Assembly (NCBI RefSeq): GCF_003600155.1
Contig: NZ_QWLD01000016.1
Location: 248,001-312,000 of the forward strand
Length of the DNA stretch: 64,000 nt
Reading direction: 5' to 3'
Source of the DNA: Nesterenkonia muleiensis
Lineage (GTDB): Bacteria; Actinomycetota; Actinomycetes; Actinomycetales; Micrococcaceae
Shown: piece after piece, positions 8,379-16,655 of the stretch
Layout of the letters: the number at the start of each line of letters is the position of its first letter
Position numbering within the stretch: position 1 is the stretch's first letter
Translations under genes and position numbers: made by a program
Notes under the pieces: generated by a model
The model's database searches: none
The model's input: only the letters and a program-made list of their open reading frames with translations
Told to the model about the DNA's origin: nothing

Positions 8379-9473
8379 ATGACACAGAGATTTGGGAGCC
8401 TAGAATCCCTGTCTAACGGGCAACCGCGCAAAAAGCACTCCGTCGGGCTTCTCCGACGCACCGGAGGCGCGCTCGCAGTTGGCGCGATGCTCTCCCCCCT
8501 GGTGGCATGCAATGCGGCTCCGGATGAGGAGGAGCAGTTCACGCTGAGCCTTGCCGACTGGATCCCGCCCAGCCACGTCTTCTCGGTGGATGGCGCAGAG
8601 CATTTCATGGAGAGCGTCGAGGAGAGGTCCGATGGGGCGATCACCTTTGGCCACTATCCAGCTGAACAGCTCGGCGCCGCAGCGGAGCTGCCCGGACTGC
8701 TGGAGTCCGGAGCAACGGATATTACGTCCATCGGCCCTGCTTATCTGCCGTCCGACTACCCACTGACGAGTGTCTCAAATCTGCCAGGCCTGGGCGGTGA
8801 GTCCTGTCATGTATCTGCGGCGATCATGGAGCTTCTCTCACCAGGCGGGAGCCTCTATGAGCGTGAGTTCGAGCCGAAGGGGTTGCGGCCGCTGTTCGTG
8901 ACGATCTCGACACGGTACGAAGTATTCACCCGGAATGAACAAGTCAGAGTACCTAACGACCTCCAAGGACTTCAGCTCCGATCCGGCGGAGGGGCGCAGG
9001 ACCGTGCAGTCAGAGAACTTGGAGCCGCGCCTGTCGCGATGACCGCCTCCGAAATGTACGAGGCTATCCAGAGGGGAACAGTAGACGGAACTGCTGTGAA
9101 CGCCATTTCGGTTCTGCCGTACAACCTGCAAGAGGTCGTTGACTACGGCACTATCGGTGCCCCCATGGGAAACTTCACTGCCATATATACGATGCGGAAT
9201 GACGCATTCGAAGAACTTCCCGAAGACCTTCAGGAGATTGTCCTCGAGTCTGCAGCGGAGGCCAATCAGAACGTCTGTGAGGCCATTGAACGGGAGAATG
9301 AAGAGGCGAATGAGATCCTGCTGGAGGAAGGCACCGAGCTCTATGAGCTGACTCATGACGAGTTGGCCGAATGGCTGGAAAGGGTCGAACCGGCAGTCTC
9401 GCAGTGGGTCGAGGACCTGGATGGTGCAGACATTCTGGAGGAGTACGAGGCCGCTCTCGAGGCACATGAATAG
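8379..9473 (+). CDS. dctP: TRAP transporter substrate-binding lipoprotein (DctP family)
   Basis: A 364-residue DctP-type periplasmic-style binding protein. The start at 8379 follows AGAGGAGAG and gives a signal peptide ending in the lipobox LVAC, with Cys44 as the lipid anchor; the longer upstream frame is discarded. Family features include the early SLADWIPPSHVF segment, the ligand-region QLRSGGGAQDRAVRELGAAPV and the YEAIQRGTVDGTAVN motif, whose neighbourhood carries the carboxylate-binding Arg in this family. The mature protein is rich in Glu and Asp, as in halotolerant Gram-positives. It is divergent from the regulator and first of the three TRAP genes. By context it binds mevalonate or a related branched hydroxy acid. 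Confidence 0.88.
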   Translation: MTQRFGSLESLSNGQPRKKHSVGLLRRTGGALAVGAMLSPLVACNAAPDEEEQFTLSLADWIPPSHVFSVDGAEHFMESVEERSDGAITFGHYPAEQLGAAAELPGLLESGATDITSIGPAYLPSDYPLTSVSNLPGLGGESCHVSAAIMELLSPGGSLYEREFEPKGLRPLFVTISTRYEVFTRNEQVRVPNDLQGLQLRSGGGAQDRAVRELGAAPVAMTASEMYEAIQRGTVDGTAVNAISVLPYNLQEVVDYGTIGAPMGNFTAIYTMRNDAFEELPEDLQEIVLESAAEANQNVCEAIERENEEANEILLEEGTELYELTHDELAEWLERVEPAVSQWVEDLDGADILEEYEAALEAHE

Positions 9474-9482
9474 GATTCCACG

Positions 9483-9992
9483 ATGACACGAATATTCGTA
9501 GGTGCACGTTATCTGGACAGTCTAGGCCTATGGATTTCGTGCATCAGCCTGACCGGCATGACACTCCTGATCATTTGGAGTGTGGCGCAACGGTACATCC
9601 TCGCGAGTCCCATCGCCTGGAACATCAGCTTGATCGAGACGCATCTGATGCTCGCTTTTCTGTGCTTCTCTCTGGCCAACACCGCCCGAGCCCAGGAACA
9701 CGTCACCATCGACAGCCTGTACCGGCTGTTCTCCCGCCGCTACAAGGTGCTCGCCAATACGGTGGCTGACGCAGTGACTGCGATCGTGATCATATTGTTC
9801 ATATGGGCCAATTTCGCTGACCTTCGTTCTTCTTGGGTTACCCAGAGTGCGCCGCCACGCGGATCATCGCAGCTCTTGCTTCCGAACTGGACCTCCGACG
9901 TTCTGATCGTCGTCGGCTTCGCCATTTTCTTGGTAACCGTCGCCTGCCGGCAACTCGAACCGGATGCAAGACGTCTTATGGCTGATAGTTAG
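9483..9992 (+). CDS. dctQ: TRAP transporter small permease (DctQ family)
   Basis: A 169-residue membrane protein with four hydrophobic segments (about residues 10-30, 50-70, 90-115 and 135-160) and the DctQ-type middle ARAQEHVTIDSLYRLF. It pairs with the large permease in sodium-driven secondary uptake powered by the binding protein. It starts 9 bases after dctP and ends 8 bases before dctM, so the three form one operon. Length and topology are normal for the family. Confidence 0.85.
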   Translation: MTRIFVGARYLDSLGLWISCISLTGMTLLIIWSVAQRYILASPIAWNISLIETHLMLAFLCFSLANTARAQEHVTIDSLYRLFSRRYKVLANTVADAVTAIVIILFIWANFADLRSSWVTQSAPPRGSSQLLLPNWTSDVLIVVGFAIFLVTVACRQLEPDARRLMADS

Positions 9993-10000
9993 GTGATGAA

Positions 10001-11284
10001 TTGCAAGTTCTCCTGATAGTCCTCCTGATAGTCGTTCTCCTTGCGTTGAGGGTGCCTGTAGGCATTGCTCTCGCTGCGGGCGGTTCGCTTGGCCTGTACC
10101 TCATGGGCGGTAGCACGCTCCTGAAGGGGATTCTGCAGTCTGCCCCCAGCATGGCTGCATCGTATTCTCTGACTCCCATTCCGCTGTTCATCCTCATGGC
10201 GCAGTTTGTCTTGGCAGCCGGTGCCATGACCGGGATCTTCAAGGCGGCCCAGATCTGGGTGGGACGTGTGCGCGGAGGAACCGGAGTTGCCACGACGCTG
10301 TCTGGTGCCGTTTTCGGGGCGGTTTCGGGATCCACCACCGCTGCTGCGGCGACTCTTGCCAGGACGACCTGCAAGGAGCTGATCAATGAGGGGTACAACC
10401 CGAAGATCGCAACAGGGCTTGTCGCAGTCGCCGGCACATTGGCTGCGATGGTGCCGCCGTCGATCATTCTGATCTTTTATGCGGTTCTTGCGGAGGTGAG
10501 CGTCGCCCGTGTGCTGATAGCCGGCTTCCTGCCGGCCGTCCTGGTCACGCTGGCGATCATTGTTACTCTGGTGATTATCATGGCCATCCGGCCCGAATAT
10601 GCCCCCAGGGGCACAGCCTACAGCTTTCGGGAGAAGCTCGCTTCAGCCCCTTCTGTTCTGCCGGTGCTCTTTCTCTTCGGCATCGTCATCGGGACCATGT
10701 ACTTCGGCATCGCGACTCCGACAGAGTCCGCCGCCCTGGGCGCATTGGGGGCGTTCCTCCTCTACGCCACGACAAAGAACTTCTCGTGGCAAGGGGTCGG
10801 CAAAGCCCTTGTGGACGCGACGCGTGCGAGCGTCATGATTCTTCTGATCATCATTGGAGCTGCCATCCTCGGCTATTTCATCACCATGTCGGGAGTGGCG
10901 CAGGCTGCGGTGGATCTGGTGAGCGCCATCCAAGCTCCCGCTCTGGTCATCATCGTCGTGATCGCCATCTTCTACATCATTCTCGGGTTCTTTATGGAGC
11001 AGATGGCGATTTTGGCACTGACTGTTCCGATCGTTCTTCCTGTGATTATGGAACTCGGATACGACCCGATCTGGTTTGGCGTCTTTGTCGTACTGCTCGC
11101 TGAGATCGGTCTGGTGTCTCCACCGTTGGGACTGAACGTCTTCGTGGTCTCTCGCGCCGCTGACCGTGATGCAGGAGAGGTCTTCGTTGGGGCTCTTCCA
11201 TTCGTTGTTTCAATCCTGGCAGTTGTGGCACTGTTTGCGGTATTCCCTGAGATGGCCCTCTGGCTTCCTAACAGCCTGTCGTAA
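10001..11284 (+). CDS. dctM: TRAP transporter large permease (DctM family)
   Basis: A 427-residue DctM-type permease with about 11-12 transmembrane segments. Typical pieces are LIVVLLALRVPVGIALAAGG at the start, GAVFGAVSGSTTAAAATLA, the VPPSIILIFYAVLAEVSVARVLIAG loop and GFFMEQMAILALTVPIVLPV. The start is a TTG at 10001 with AGGTGATG just upstream; no ATG or GTG is available in frame nearby. It completes the TRAP system with the two preceding genes. After its stop the base composition drops sharply to AT-rich sequence, marking the edge of the locus. Confidence 0.88.
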   Translation: MQVLLIVLLIVVLLALRVPVGIALAAGGSLGLYLMGGSTLLKGILQSAPSMAASYSLTPIPLFILMAQFVLAAGAMTGIFKAAQIWVGRVRGGTGVATTLSGAVFGAVSGSTTAAAATLARTTCKELINEGYNPKIATGLVAVAGTLAAMVPPSIILIFYAVLAEVSVARVLIAGFLPAVLVTLAIIVTLVIIMAIRPEYAPRGTAYSFREKLASAPSVLPVLFLFGIVIGTMYFGIATPTESAALGALGAFLLYATTKNFSWQGVGKALVDATRASVMILLIIIGAAILGYFITMSGVAQAAVDLVSAIQAPALVIIVVIAIFYIILGFFMEQMAILALTVPIVLPVIMELGYDPIWFGVFVVLLAEIGLVSPPLGLNVFVVSRAADRDAGEVFVGALPFVVSILAVVALFAVFPEMALWLPNSLS

Positions 11285-11437
11285 TCTTGTTGCTCTATAT
11301 TATATTTTATGTTATTAGAAAATAGTATGTCTCAAATGGTCGTCTCCTCAGCTTGAGGGTCAAGCTGGACCAGGTGTGGTCAGCGTAGAATCAGTAACCC
11401 CAGTCGAGTCTGAAGAACCCGTGAGTAAGGACATCTG
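11285..11437. other. AT-rich stretch with two inverted repeats
   Basis: Positions about 11285-11330 are strikingly AT-rich compared with the GC-rich surroundings. Then come a perfect stem CAGCTTGA-GGG-TCAAGCTG at 11349-11367 and, directly after it, GACCA-GGTG-TGGTC at 11368-11381. The first may end dctM transcription, although it has no T-tract; the second looks more like an operator for the gene that starts at 11438. Confidence 0.4.
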
Positions 11438-11644
11438 ATGACCGCGCTGCTATCCGAGGAGCACCAGGTCCTGGCTGAATCGGTCCGCGAATTTGCCGAA
11501 CAGGTGATCGCCCCGGTCTCCGTCAAGCACGACGCTGAGCACGGCAAGACGCAGACCCAGCCGTCCGCGCATTGGTGGGGCGTTCTGCTGAAAGCCACTG
11601 TCCGCTACCACCCAGCATCGCCCAGGGGCGGGGTGAAGGTGTAG
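11438..11644 (+). pseudogene. Truncated acyl-CoA dehydrogenase (N-terminal fragment)
   Basis: The first 35 residues (MTALLSEEHQVLAES and VREFAEQVIAPVSVKHDAEH) are the N-terminal helical start of an acyl-CoA dehydrogenase of about 380 residues. After this the frame runs into unrelated sequence and stops at residue 68, so over 90% of the gene is lost. TAAGGA lies before the ATG. It sits directly after the TRAP/HMG-CoA locus and may once have supplied an isovaleryl- or methylglutaryl-type dehydrogenase to it; that link is speculation. The break point at about 11543 suggests a deletion or a lost insertion. Confidence 0.7.
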
Positions 11645-12223
11645 GCGCCCAGTCCTACTCCGCGAGGCTGAAGTCCACCATGACATCCACCTACTGGCCA
11701 CTCCTGGTGGTGAAGAGCCGCCAGGACAGCATAGACGATGGTGATCCCGCAGATTCTTATCGTCCATGATGTTAGGACGCGAAGCGGGGCCGGCCCAGGA
11801 ACTTGGCGTAGATGTCACATACCCCGGAGGCCGCCTGGGGATTCAGCTCACGCCCCGTCTCCCAGTCGAGGCCATACTCCCGCCTCCTGCGCGGGGGATG
11901 GCTCGTGAGCAAGACGCCCGAGACCGCGATCAGCGCCCGCAGCTTCTCCCGGCACTGCTCGAACTTCAGGTCCACGGCGATACTGAGCTTGCCGTCCCCA
12001 TGGAGAGCGAGGCTCCGGTGGAGCCCCGGCTGCCTCCCGGCGAAAGGGGCCATGATGACACTGGAGACCTCCAGCACTCTGACATCAGCTAGAGGGCCGG
12101 ATTCCTTGCGCGACTTCTATCCTTCCCCATCCTCTTGTGCCCGAATATGCGGACATTTGTCCTCAATAGTAGAGACATTCGGGAGTGGGGATGGGTGAAG
12201 TCAATGGATGGAGCACCCTCCTT
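11645..12223. other. Decayed region without a recognisable gene
   Basis: No convincing gene is seen in these 579 bases. The best frame is on the minus strand at 11772-12077 (101 codons, with segments such as CREKLRALIAVSGVLLTSHP); I do not recognise it and nothing upstream supports its translation. The stretch adjoins the truncated acyl-CoA dehydrogenase and is probably a deletion or insertion scar between the HMG-CoA locus and the peptide operon. Confidence 0.4.
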
Positions 12224-13711
12224 CTACTGGAGGCCGAACCATGTGAAGCGGCCGCCCAGGAGCGTTGCCGCCACCGGCATGCTGCGCAGCTGGTCGCCGC
12301 TGCAGGTGTAAGGGTCCCTGTCCACCAGAACCAGGTCGGCAGGATCGCCCACCCGCACCCCGGTACGGCCACGGGATGAGGCGGCCAGCGCTACCTCCAG
12401 CGCAATGCTCTGCTCGGGATGCCAGGGCTGGCGGTCATCGCGGCTGCGGGTCACCGCTGAGGCGATGGCACACCAGGGGTCCAGTGGGGAGACGGGAGCA
12501 TCAGAGCCCAGGTGCAGAGCCACCCCGGACTCATGGAGAGTCCGAAGCGCGAAGGCACGACCGGTACGGTCCGCCCAGTAGGCATCGGCGACATCACGGT
12601 CGTCCATGGCATGTTCGGGCTGCACGCTGGCCGCCAGTCCCAGTTCAGCGAATCTCGGGAAGTCCGCCTCGCGAATCAGCTGGGCGTGTTCGATGACTCC
12701 GGTCATTCCCAGTGACTCGAATGCATCCAGCACCGCGGTGTTGGCTCGGTCTCCGATGGCGTGGATCGCTGCGCTGAGCCCGGCGTCCCGGGCGCTGCCC
12801 ATGAGTTCCTGCAGCTGGTCAATCGGCACAGTCTCCGTCCCGCAGGCATGCGGATGGGCAGGGTCAAGGCCCGGGTAAGGATCCCAGCACCACGCCGTTC
12901 GGGTGTTCAGCGACCCGTCCACCACCACTTTCAGCGGGCCCATGGTGATGAGCCCACGTTCGTCCACAGGGTCACCGGTCTTCAGGCCCGCACTGATGGC
13001 TCCCTGGAGACGGTCCGGCCAGACGGAGATCTCCACTCTGAGCGAATCCACACCGTCGGAGACCCGATGGGGCCAGAGCGAGATATTGTCAGTGTTCTCG
13101 AAATCGACGACGCCGACCACACCTCGGCGAGCGGCGTCCCGGGCCACCCTCGCATACTGCTCGCTGGTCAGATCCGCAGGGTTCTGGACTTTCTCCAGCG
13201 CCCCGAACCATGCATCCTCGCGCACCAGTCCGTCCTGCTCTGCCTGCACCTCCAGGAGCTGCTGAGCAGCAGTGTTGATCCAGGCGCAGTGCAGGTCTGC
13301 TGAGATCAGTACCACCGGAAGTGCACCGGAAACGGCGTCCAAGGCAGCAGCCGAGGGCACATCGGGCCAGAGCCCATCCCTGAATCCGTATCCGACCAGG
13401 GGCCCGCCCTGCTGCTGCTGGACAGCACCGCGCACAAGGGTGAGGCATTCTGCGGCACTGGATGTGCTGCTCAAGTCCAGGCGCTGCTGCTGGATGGCCC
13501 ATTGGGCGAAGTGCACATGGTTGTCCCAAAGGCCCGGCAGCAGCCAGCGCCCCGCGGCGTCAAAGACTTCGACGCCTGGCGGACGTTTCGTGCTGCTGGG
13601 CGTCACAGCCTCGACGGCGCCGTCGGCCAGCAGAACGTCGACTGCGGGGCTCTGACCCTTACGGGACTTTCCTGGTAGGCGTACATCAGTCAGCAGCAGC
13701 GGCTCCGTCAC
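12224..13711 (-). CDS. YtcJ-like metal-dependent amidohydrolase
   Basis: A 495-residue amidohydrolase-superfamily enzyme of the YtcJ branch. The metal-binding HxH is in LWDNHVHFAQWA, later ligands in AAIHAIGDRAN and EHAQLI, and the C-terminal Asp in HLGSDAPVSPLDPW. YtcJ-like proteins are cytoplasmic hydrolases of uncertain substrate, often of N-acyl or cyclic amides. Its GTG overlaps the paiB stop by four bases (GTGA), so it is translated with paiB at the end of the peptide-transport gene run. It may act on a modified amino acid released from imported peptides; this is inference from position. Confidence 0.82.
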   Translation of the reverse strand: MTEPLLLTDVRLPGKSRKGQSPAVDVLLADGAVEAVTPSSTKRPPGVEVFDAAGRWLLPGLWDNHVHFAQWAIQQQRLDLSSTSSAAECLTLVRGAVQQQQGGPLVGYGFRDGLWPDVPSAAALDAVSGALPVVLISADLHCAWINTAAQQLLEVQAEQDGLVREDAWFGALEKVQNPADLTSEQYARVARDAARRGVVGVVDFENTDNISLWPHRVSDGVDSLRVEISVWPDRLQGAISAGLKTGDPVDERGLITMGPLKVVVDGSLNTRTAWCWDPYPGLDPAHPHACGTETVPIDQLQELMGSARDAGLSAAIHAIGDRANTAVLDAFESLGMTGVIEHAQLIREADFPRFAELGLAASVQPEHAMDDRDVADAYWADRTGRAFALRTLHESGVALHLGSDAPVSPLDPWCAIASAVTRSRDDRQPWHPEQSIALEVALAASSRGRTGVRVGDPADLVLVDRDPYTCSGDQLRSMPVAATLLGGRFTWFGLQ

Positions 13712-14352
13712 GGGGTGCCTCCCAGGGTGTCGGCGTTGACATGCTCCATCCGGTCAGCCAGCGCGGGGCTCTGATACGGCCCTGGTTCTCTGAGAGTCGC
13801 GATGATGTTTCGCACCGACTCCGCCGGCTTGTCCTGGTTCATCTTCTCTTTGGCCTCAATGTGCTCCACCCTCATCCGGAACCCGACCGTTCCTCTGACG
13901 ATCCGTTGTGCGTACTCGGAGTTCTGCTGGGTGGCGTGCAGCAGGTGCGGGTCGGGCAGCACCTTCTCAAAATGTTCGACCAGCCGGTCCAGCACCGCGA
14001 GATTCTCTGTATCCGGAAGAATCTCCGGGGTGCCGCGCAGATGCGCGGTCGTGAAATTCCAGGTCGGCACGTTGGGACGGTAGCCGTACCAGCTTGGCGA
14101 GATGTAGCCGTGGGGCCCCTGGATGATCACGAGCATCTCATGGCGCCCCAGCTGATGCTTCACCTCGTCCGGGCGGCCGACATGTGAGAGCAGGACGACG
14201 CCGTCCGCCTCTTCGTCCAGCAGCACAGGATAGTGCGAAGCGATCAGTCCCTCCCCCGGCACATGGCTCACGAAAGTGGCCCAGGGGTTCTCACGGACGA
14301 GGTCCTTGACGCCTTCGGGGTCGCTGAACGCATAGTCAGGGTTGTCGCGCAT
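13708..14352 (-). CDS. paiB: PaiB-type FMN-binding protein
   Basis: A 214-residue member of the PaiB family (labelled FMN-binding negative transcriptional regulator). Recognisable segments are LVRENPWATFVSH, the core MLVIIQGPHGYISPSWYG and VPTWNFTTAHLRGTPEIL, and RIVRGTVGFRMRVEHIEAKEKMNQDK near the end, which define the flavin split-barrel fold. In Bacillus subtilis paiB affects degradative-enzyme and sporulation genes, but direct DNA binding is doubtful. It follows the ABC ATPase gene after 84 bases that hold a nine-base-arm inverted repeat, and is translationally coupled to the amidohydrolase. Confidence 0.85.
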   Translation of the reverse strand: MRDNPDYAFSDPEGVKDLVRENPWATFVSHVPGEGLIASHYPVLLDEEADGVVLLSHVGRPDEVKHQLGRHEMLVIIQGPHGYISPSWYGYRPNVPTWNFTTAHLRGTPEILPDTENLAVLDRLVEHFEKVLPDPHLLHATQQNSEYAQRIVRGTVGFRMRVEHIEAKEKMNQDKPAESVRNIIATLREPGPYQSPALADRMEHVNADTLGGTP

Positions 14353-14391
14353 AGATCCACTCTTCCATGGCCGCTAGTCGGTTCCACTGTG

Positions 14392-14427
14392 CGGGCACAA
14401 CACAGAACCTCTCCGCTCTTGTGCCCG
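14392..14427. promoter_or_regulatory. Inverted repeat between the ABC ATPase gene and paiB
   Basis: Perfect nine-base arms CGGGCACAA (14392-14400) and TTGTGCCCG (14419-14427) are separated by 18 bases, 40 bases upstream of the paiB start. It could attenuate the long upstream transcript or bind a regulator of the paiB-amidohydrolase pair. There is no T-tract. Confidence 0.4.
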
Positions 14428-14436
14428 GATCACGTA

Positions 14437-16068
14437 CTACTTCGCGGCCACATGGGCGAGCCGGTGTTTGCGCTGTTGGACAGGATCCGGCACCGGAGCG
14501 GCCTCGAGGAGACGACGGGTATAACCATGCTGCGGATTCTTCAACACATCGGTGCGAAGGCCGTGTTCGATGATTTTTCCGTGGTGCATCACAGCGACAT
14601 GGTCAGCGAGTTCATCGACCACTGCCAGGTCATGACTGACGAAAAGACAGGCGAAACGCAGCTCCTGCTGGACTTTCCTGAAGAGCTCTAGGACAGTCGC
14701 CTGCACGGAGACGTCCAAAGCACTGGTGGGCTCATCGGCGATGAGTAGAACCGGGTCCAGGCTCACCGCCCGAGCAATAGACACCCGCTGCCGTTGGCCT
14801 CCGGAGAGCTCGTGAGGGAAGCGTTCGGCCCAGGCACGCGGGAGCTCGACAGAATCAAGCAGCTCGTGCACCTTGGCCTCTAACGCAGGTCCACGCAGCT
14901 TTCGGTGCACCCGCAACGGCTCTCCTGTGGCTTCGCCGATGGTCAGCCTGGGGTCGAGTGCGCCGAGGGGGTTTTGGAAGACCACGCCAATGCGCTTACG
15001 CAGCTTTCTGAGTTCCTTGCCGGATGAGTTCACCGCGTCTACACCGTCGACCCAGATGGATCCATCCCGTACAGGAGCCAGCCCGATGATGGCCTTGCCG
15101 ATCGTGGATTTTCCAGAACCGGATTCTCCGACCAGTGCAGTGACCTCCCCGGGACGGACTGTCAGACTGGCGCTGTCAACAGCTGTTACGGTGTGCAGCC
15201 GGCGCTTGTACTCCACAGAGATTCTTTCAACTTTCAGCACTGGATCCTCAGCGGAAACTGTGGGGCGCGGCTCAGCCTTCAACCGGGGCACGGCCTCCAG
15301 CAGTTCTCGCGTGTACTCGGCCCGTGGAGAGGCGAACAGGGAGCGAACCCCCTGGGTCTCTTCAACCCGGCCGTGGCGCATGACGACGACGCGATCAGCA
15401 ACGTCTGCGACCACCCCCATGTCGTGGGTGATCATCAGCACTGCGACTCCGACCTCTTCGCGCAACCGCATCAGCACGTCAAGAATCTCCCGCTGCACGG
15501 TGACATCAAGGGCAGTGGTGGGCTCATCGGCGATGAGCACTTCAGGGTCGCAGGCCAGCGCCATGGCGATGACGACCCTTTGCGCCTGCCCACCGGATAG
15601 CTGGTGCGGGTAGGAGGAGACCCGCTTGTCCGGCTCGGGCAGGTCCACTGTACGCAGCAGTTCGACAGCCCGTTCCTTACGCTCTGCCCGAGTCATCTTC
15701 GGAAAATGCCGTTTGAGCATCTCTCGCAGCTGGAAACCGACGGTGAATACTGGGTCCAGCGCACCGAAAGGGTCCTGGAACACCATGGAGATGCGTCTGC
15801 CCCGCACCTGGGAGAGCACGGACTCGTCAGCGTTGAGCAGCTCCATGTTCCCCAGCCGGATACTGCCGGAGGTCTCGGCGTTCGGCGGAAGCAGTCCCAG
15901 GACGCTCATGGCAGAGACCGACTTCCCCGATCCGGATTCACCGACAATCGCTAAGACCTCACGGTCGTACAGGTCAAGGGAAACATCTGCGACAGCCTGA
16001 ACCATACCTCCGTCGGAGGTACGAAAATTGACGCCGAGATGATCAATGGTGAGCACCGGCTCGCTCAT
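14437..16068 (-). CDS. Oligopeptide/dipeptide ABC transporter, fused double ATPase (DppD-DppF)
   Basis: A 543-residue tandem ATPase in which both nucleotide-binding subunits of a peptide importer are fused. Walker A motifs GESGSGKS are at residues 43-50 and 314-321, signature LSGGQAQR at about 157-164 and LSGGQRQR in the second half, and Walker B segments LIADEPTTALDVTVQ and LIADEPTSALDVSVQ. It energises the permeases encoded upstream in the same run (19479-21288). Its ATG overlaps the stop of the GbsR-type regulator by four bases. Such fusions are common in Gram-positive peptide and nickel systems; the peptidase neighbours favour peptides here. Confidence 0.92.
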   Translation of the reverse strand: MSEPVLTIDHLGVNFRTSDGGMVQAVADVSLDLYDREVLAIVGESGSGKSVSAMSVLGLLPPNAETSGSIRLGNMELLNADESVLSQVRGRRISMVFQDPFGALDPVFTVGFQLREMLKRHFPKMTRAERKERAVELLRTVDLPEPDKRVSSYPHQLSGGQAQRVVIAMALACDPEVLIADEPTTALDVTVQREILDVLMRLREEVGVAVLMITHDMGVVADVADRVVVMRHGRVEETQGVRSLFASPRAEYTRELLEAVPRLKAEPRPTVSAEDPVLKVERISVEYKRRLHTVTAVDSASLTVRPGEVTALVGESGSGKSTIGKAIIGLAPVRDGSIWVDGVDAVNSSGKELRKLRKRIGVVFQNPLGALDPRLTIGEATGEPLRVHRKLRGPALEAKVHELLDSVELPRAWAERFPHELSGGQRQRVSIARAVSLDPVLLIADEPTSALDVSVQATVLELFRKVQQELRFACLFVSHDLAVVDELADHVAVMHHGKIIEHGLRTDVLKNPQHGYTRRLLEAAPVPDPVQQRKHRLAHVAAK

Positions 16069-16655
16069 ACTGAATCCTCCGAGTCAGGGGTTGTCTCTCC
16101 GAGTGCGTTGTCGATCTGGTCACGATAGGTTTGCCAGTCCTCCAGCATCTTGCGGTGGTATCCGGTCAACCACGTCATGTATCGGTCGGCATTAACCAGC
16201 CGCCGCCGCGGCCCTTCGTGCTGCCCTGCCGGGGTTTGAAGGCCTCTGCGCACAACGGCTGACATTTTTCGAAGGTAGTCTCTCTCACCAGCCAGGAAGG
16301 CACCCCAGACATCGTCCTCGACCCGATAAAAATGCCTTCTGTCCCCTGGGACTGTGTGCTGATTGACAAACCCAATGGCCACAAGCTGCCGTGTCGCAGT
16401 CGAGATGGCTCCCGCGCTGGCGTGCAGGAGACGCCCTATACGGCGGGCGGACATGTACGACTCGTCGGAGATGATCAGCAGCCCGAGAACCCGTCCCTCC
16501 ATGCGTGAGCTGTTCATGCTCTCCCATGCAGTCGCAAAGTTCTCTATGAACGCAGTCGCCCCCTCATCAAGCGACTCGGGAAGCTCCTGCGGTTTATCGT
16601 CCTTCACCGAGTCCTCCTCAGTCTCAACACCGGTCGGGGCGTTCTGCACGATCAT
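16065..16655 (-). CDS. GbsR/MarR-family transcriptional regulator
   Basis: A 196-residue winged-helix protein. The HTH spans about residues 50-105 (GLLIISDESYMSARRIGRLL, then GAISTATRQLVAIGFVN and the wing PGDRRHFYRV), the layout of GbsR/MarR repressors. The C-terminal part has a helical dimerisation region. The gene lies inside the peptide operon, overlapping the hydrolase upstream and the ATPase downstream by four bases each, so it is likely an autoregulatory repressor of the whole run. The 17-base-arm palindrome at 24443-24484 is the obvious candidate operator. Confidence 0.82.
   Translation of the reverse strand: MIVQNAPTGVETEEDSVKDDKPQELPESLDEGATAFIENFATAWESMNSSRMEGRVLGLLIISDESYMSARRIGRLLHASAGAISTATRQLVAIGFVNQHTVPGDRRHFYRVEDDVWGAFLAGERDYLRKMSAVVRRGLQTPAGQHEGPRRRLVNADRYMTWLTGYHRKMLEDWQTYRDQIDNALGETTPDSEDSV

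Noticed and set aside
11772-12077. Minus-strand ORF of 101 codons as a real gene
   Set aside because: No ribosome binding site or family resemblance could be recognised, and it lies in a decayed junction.
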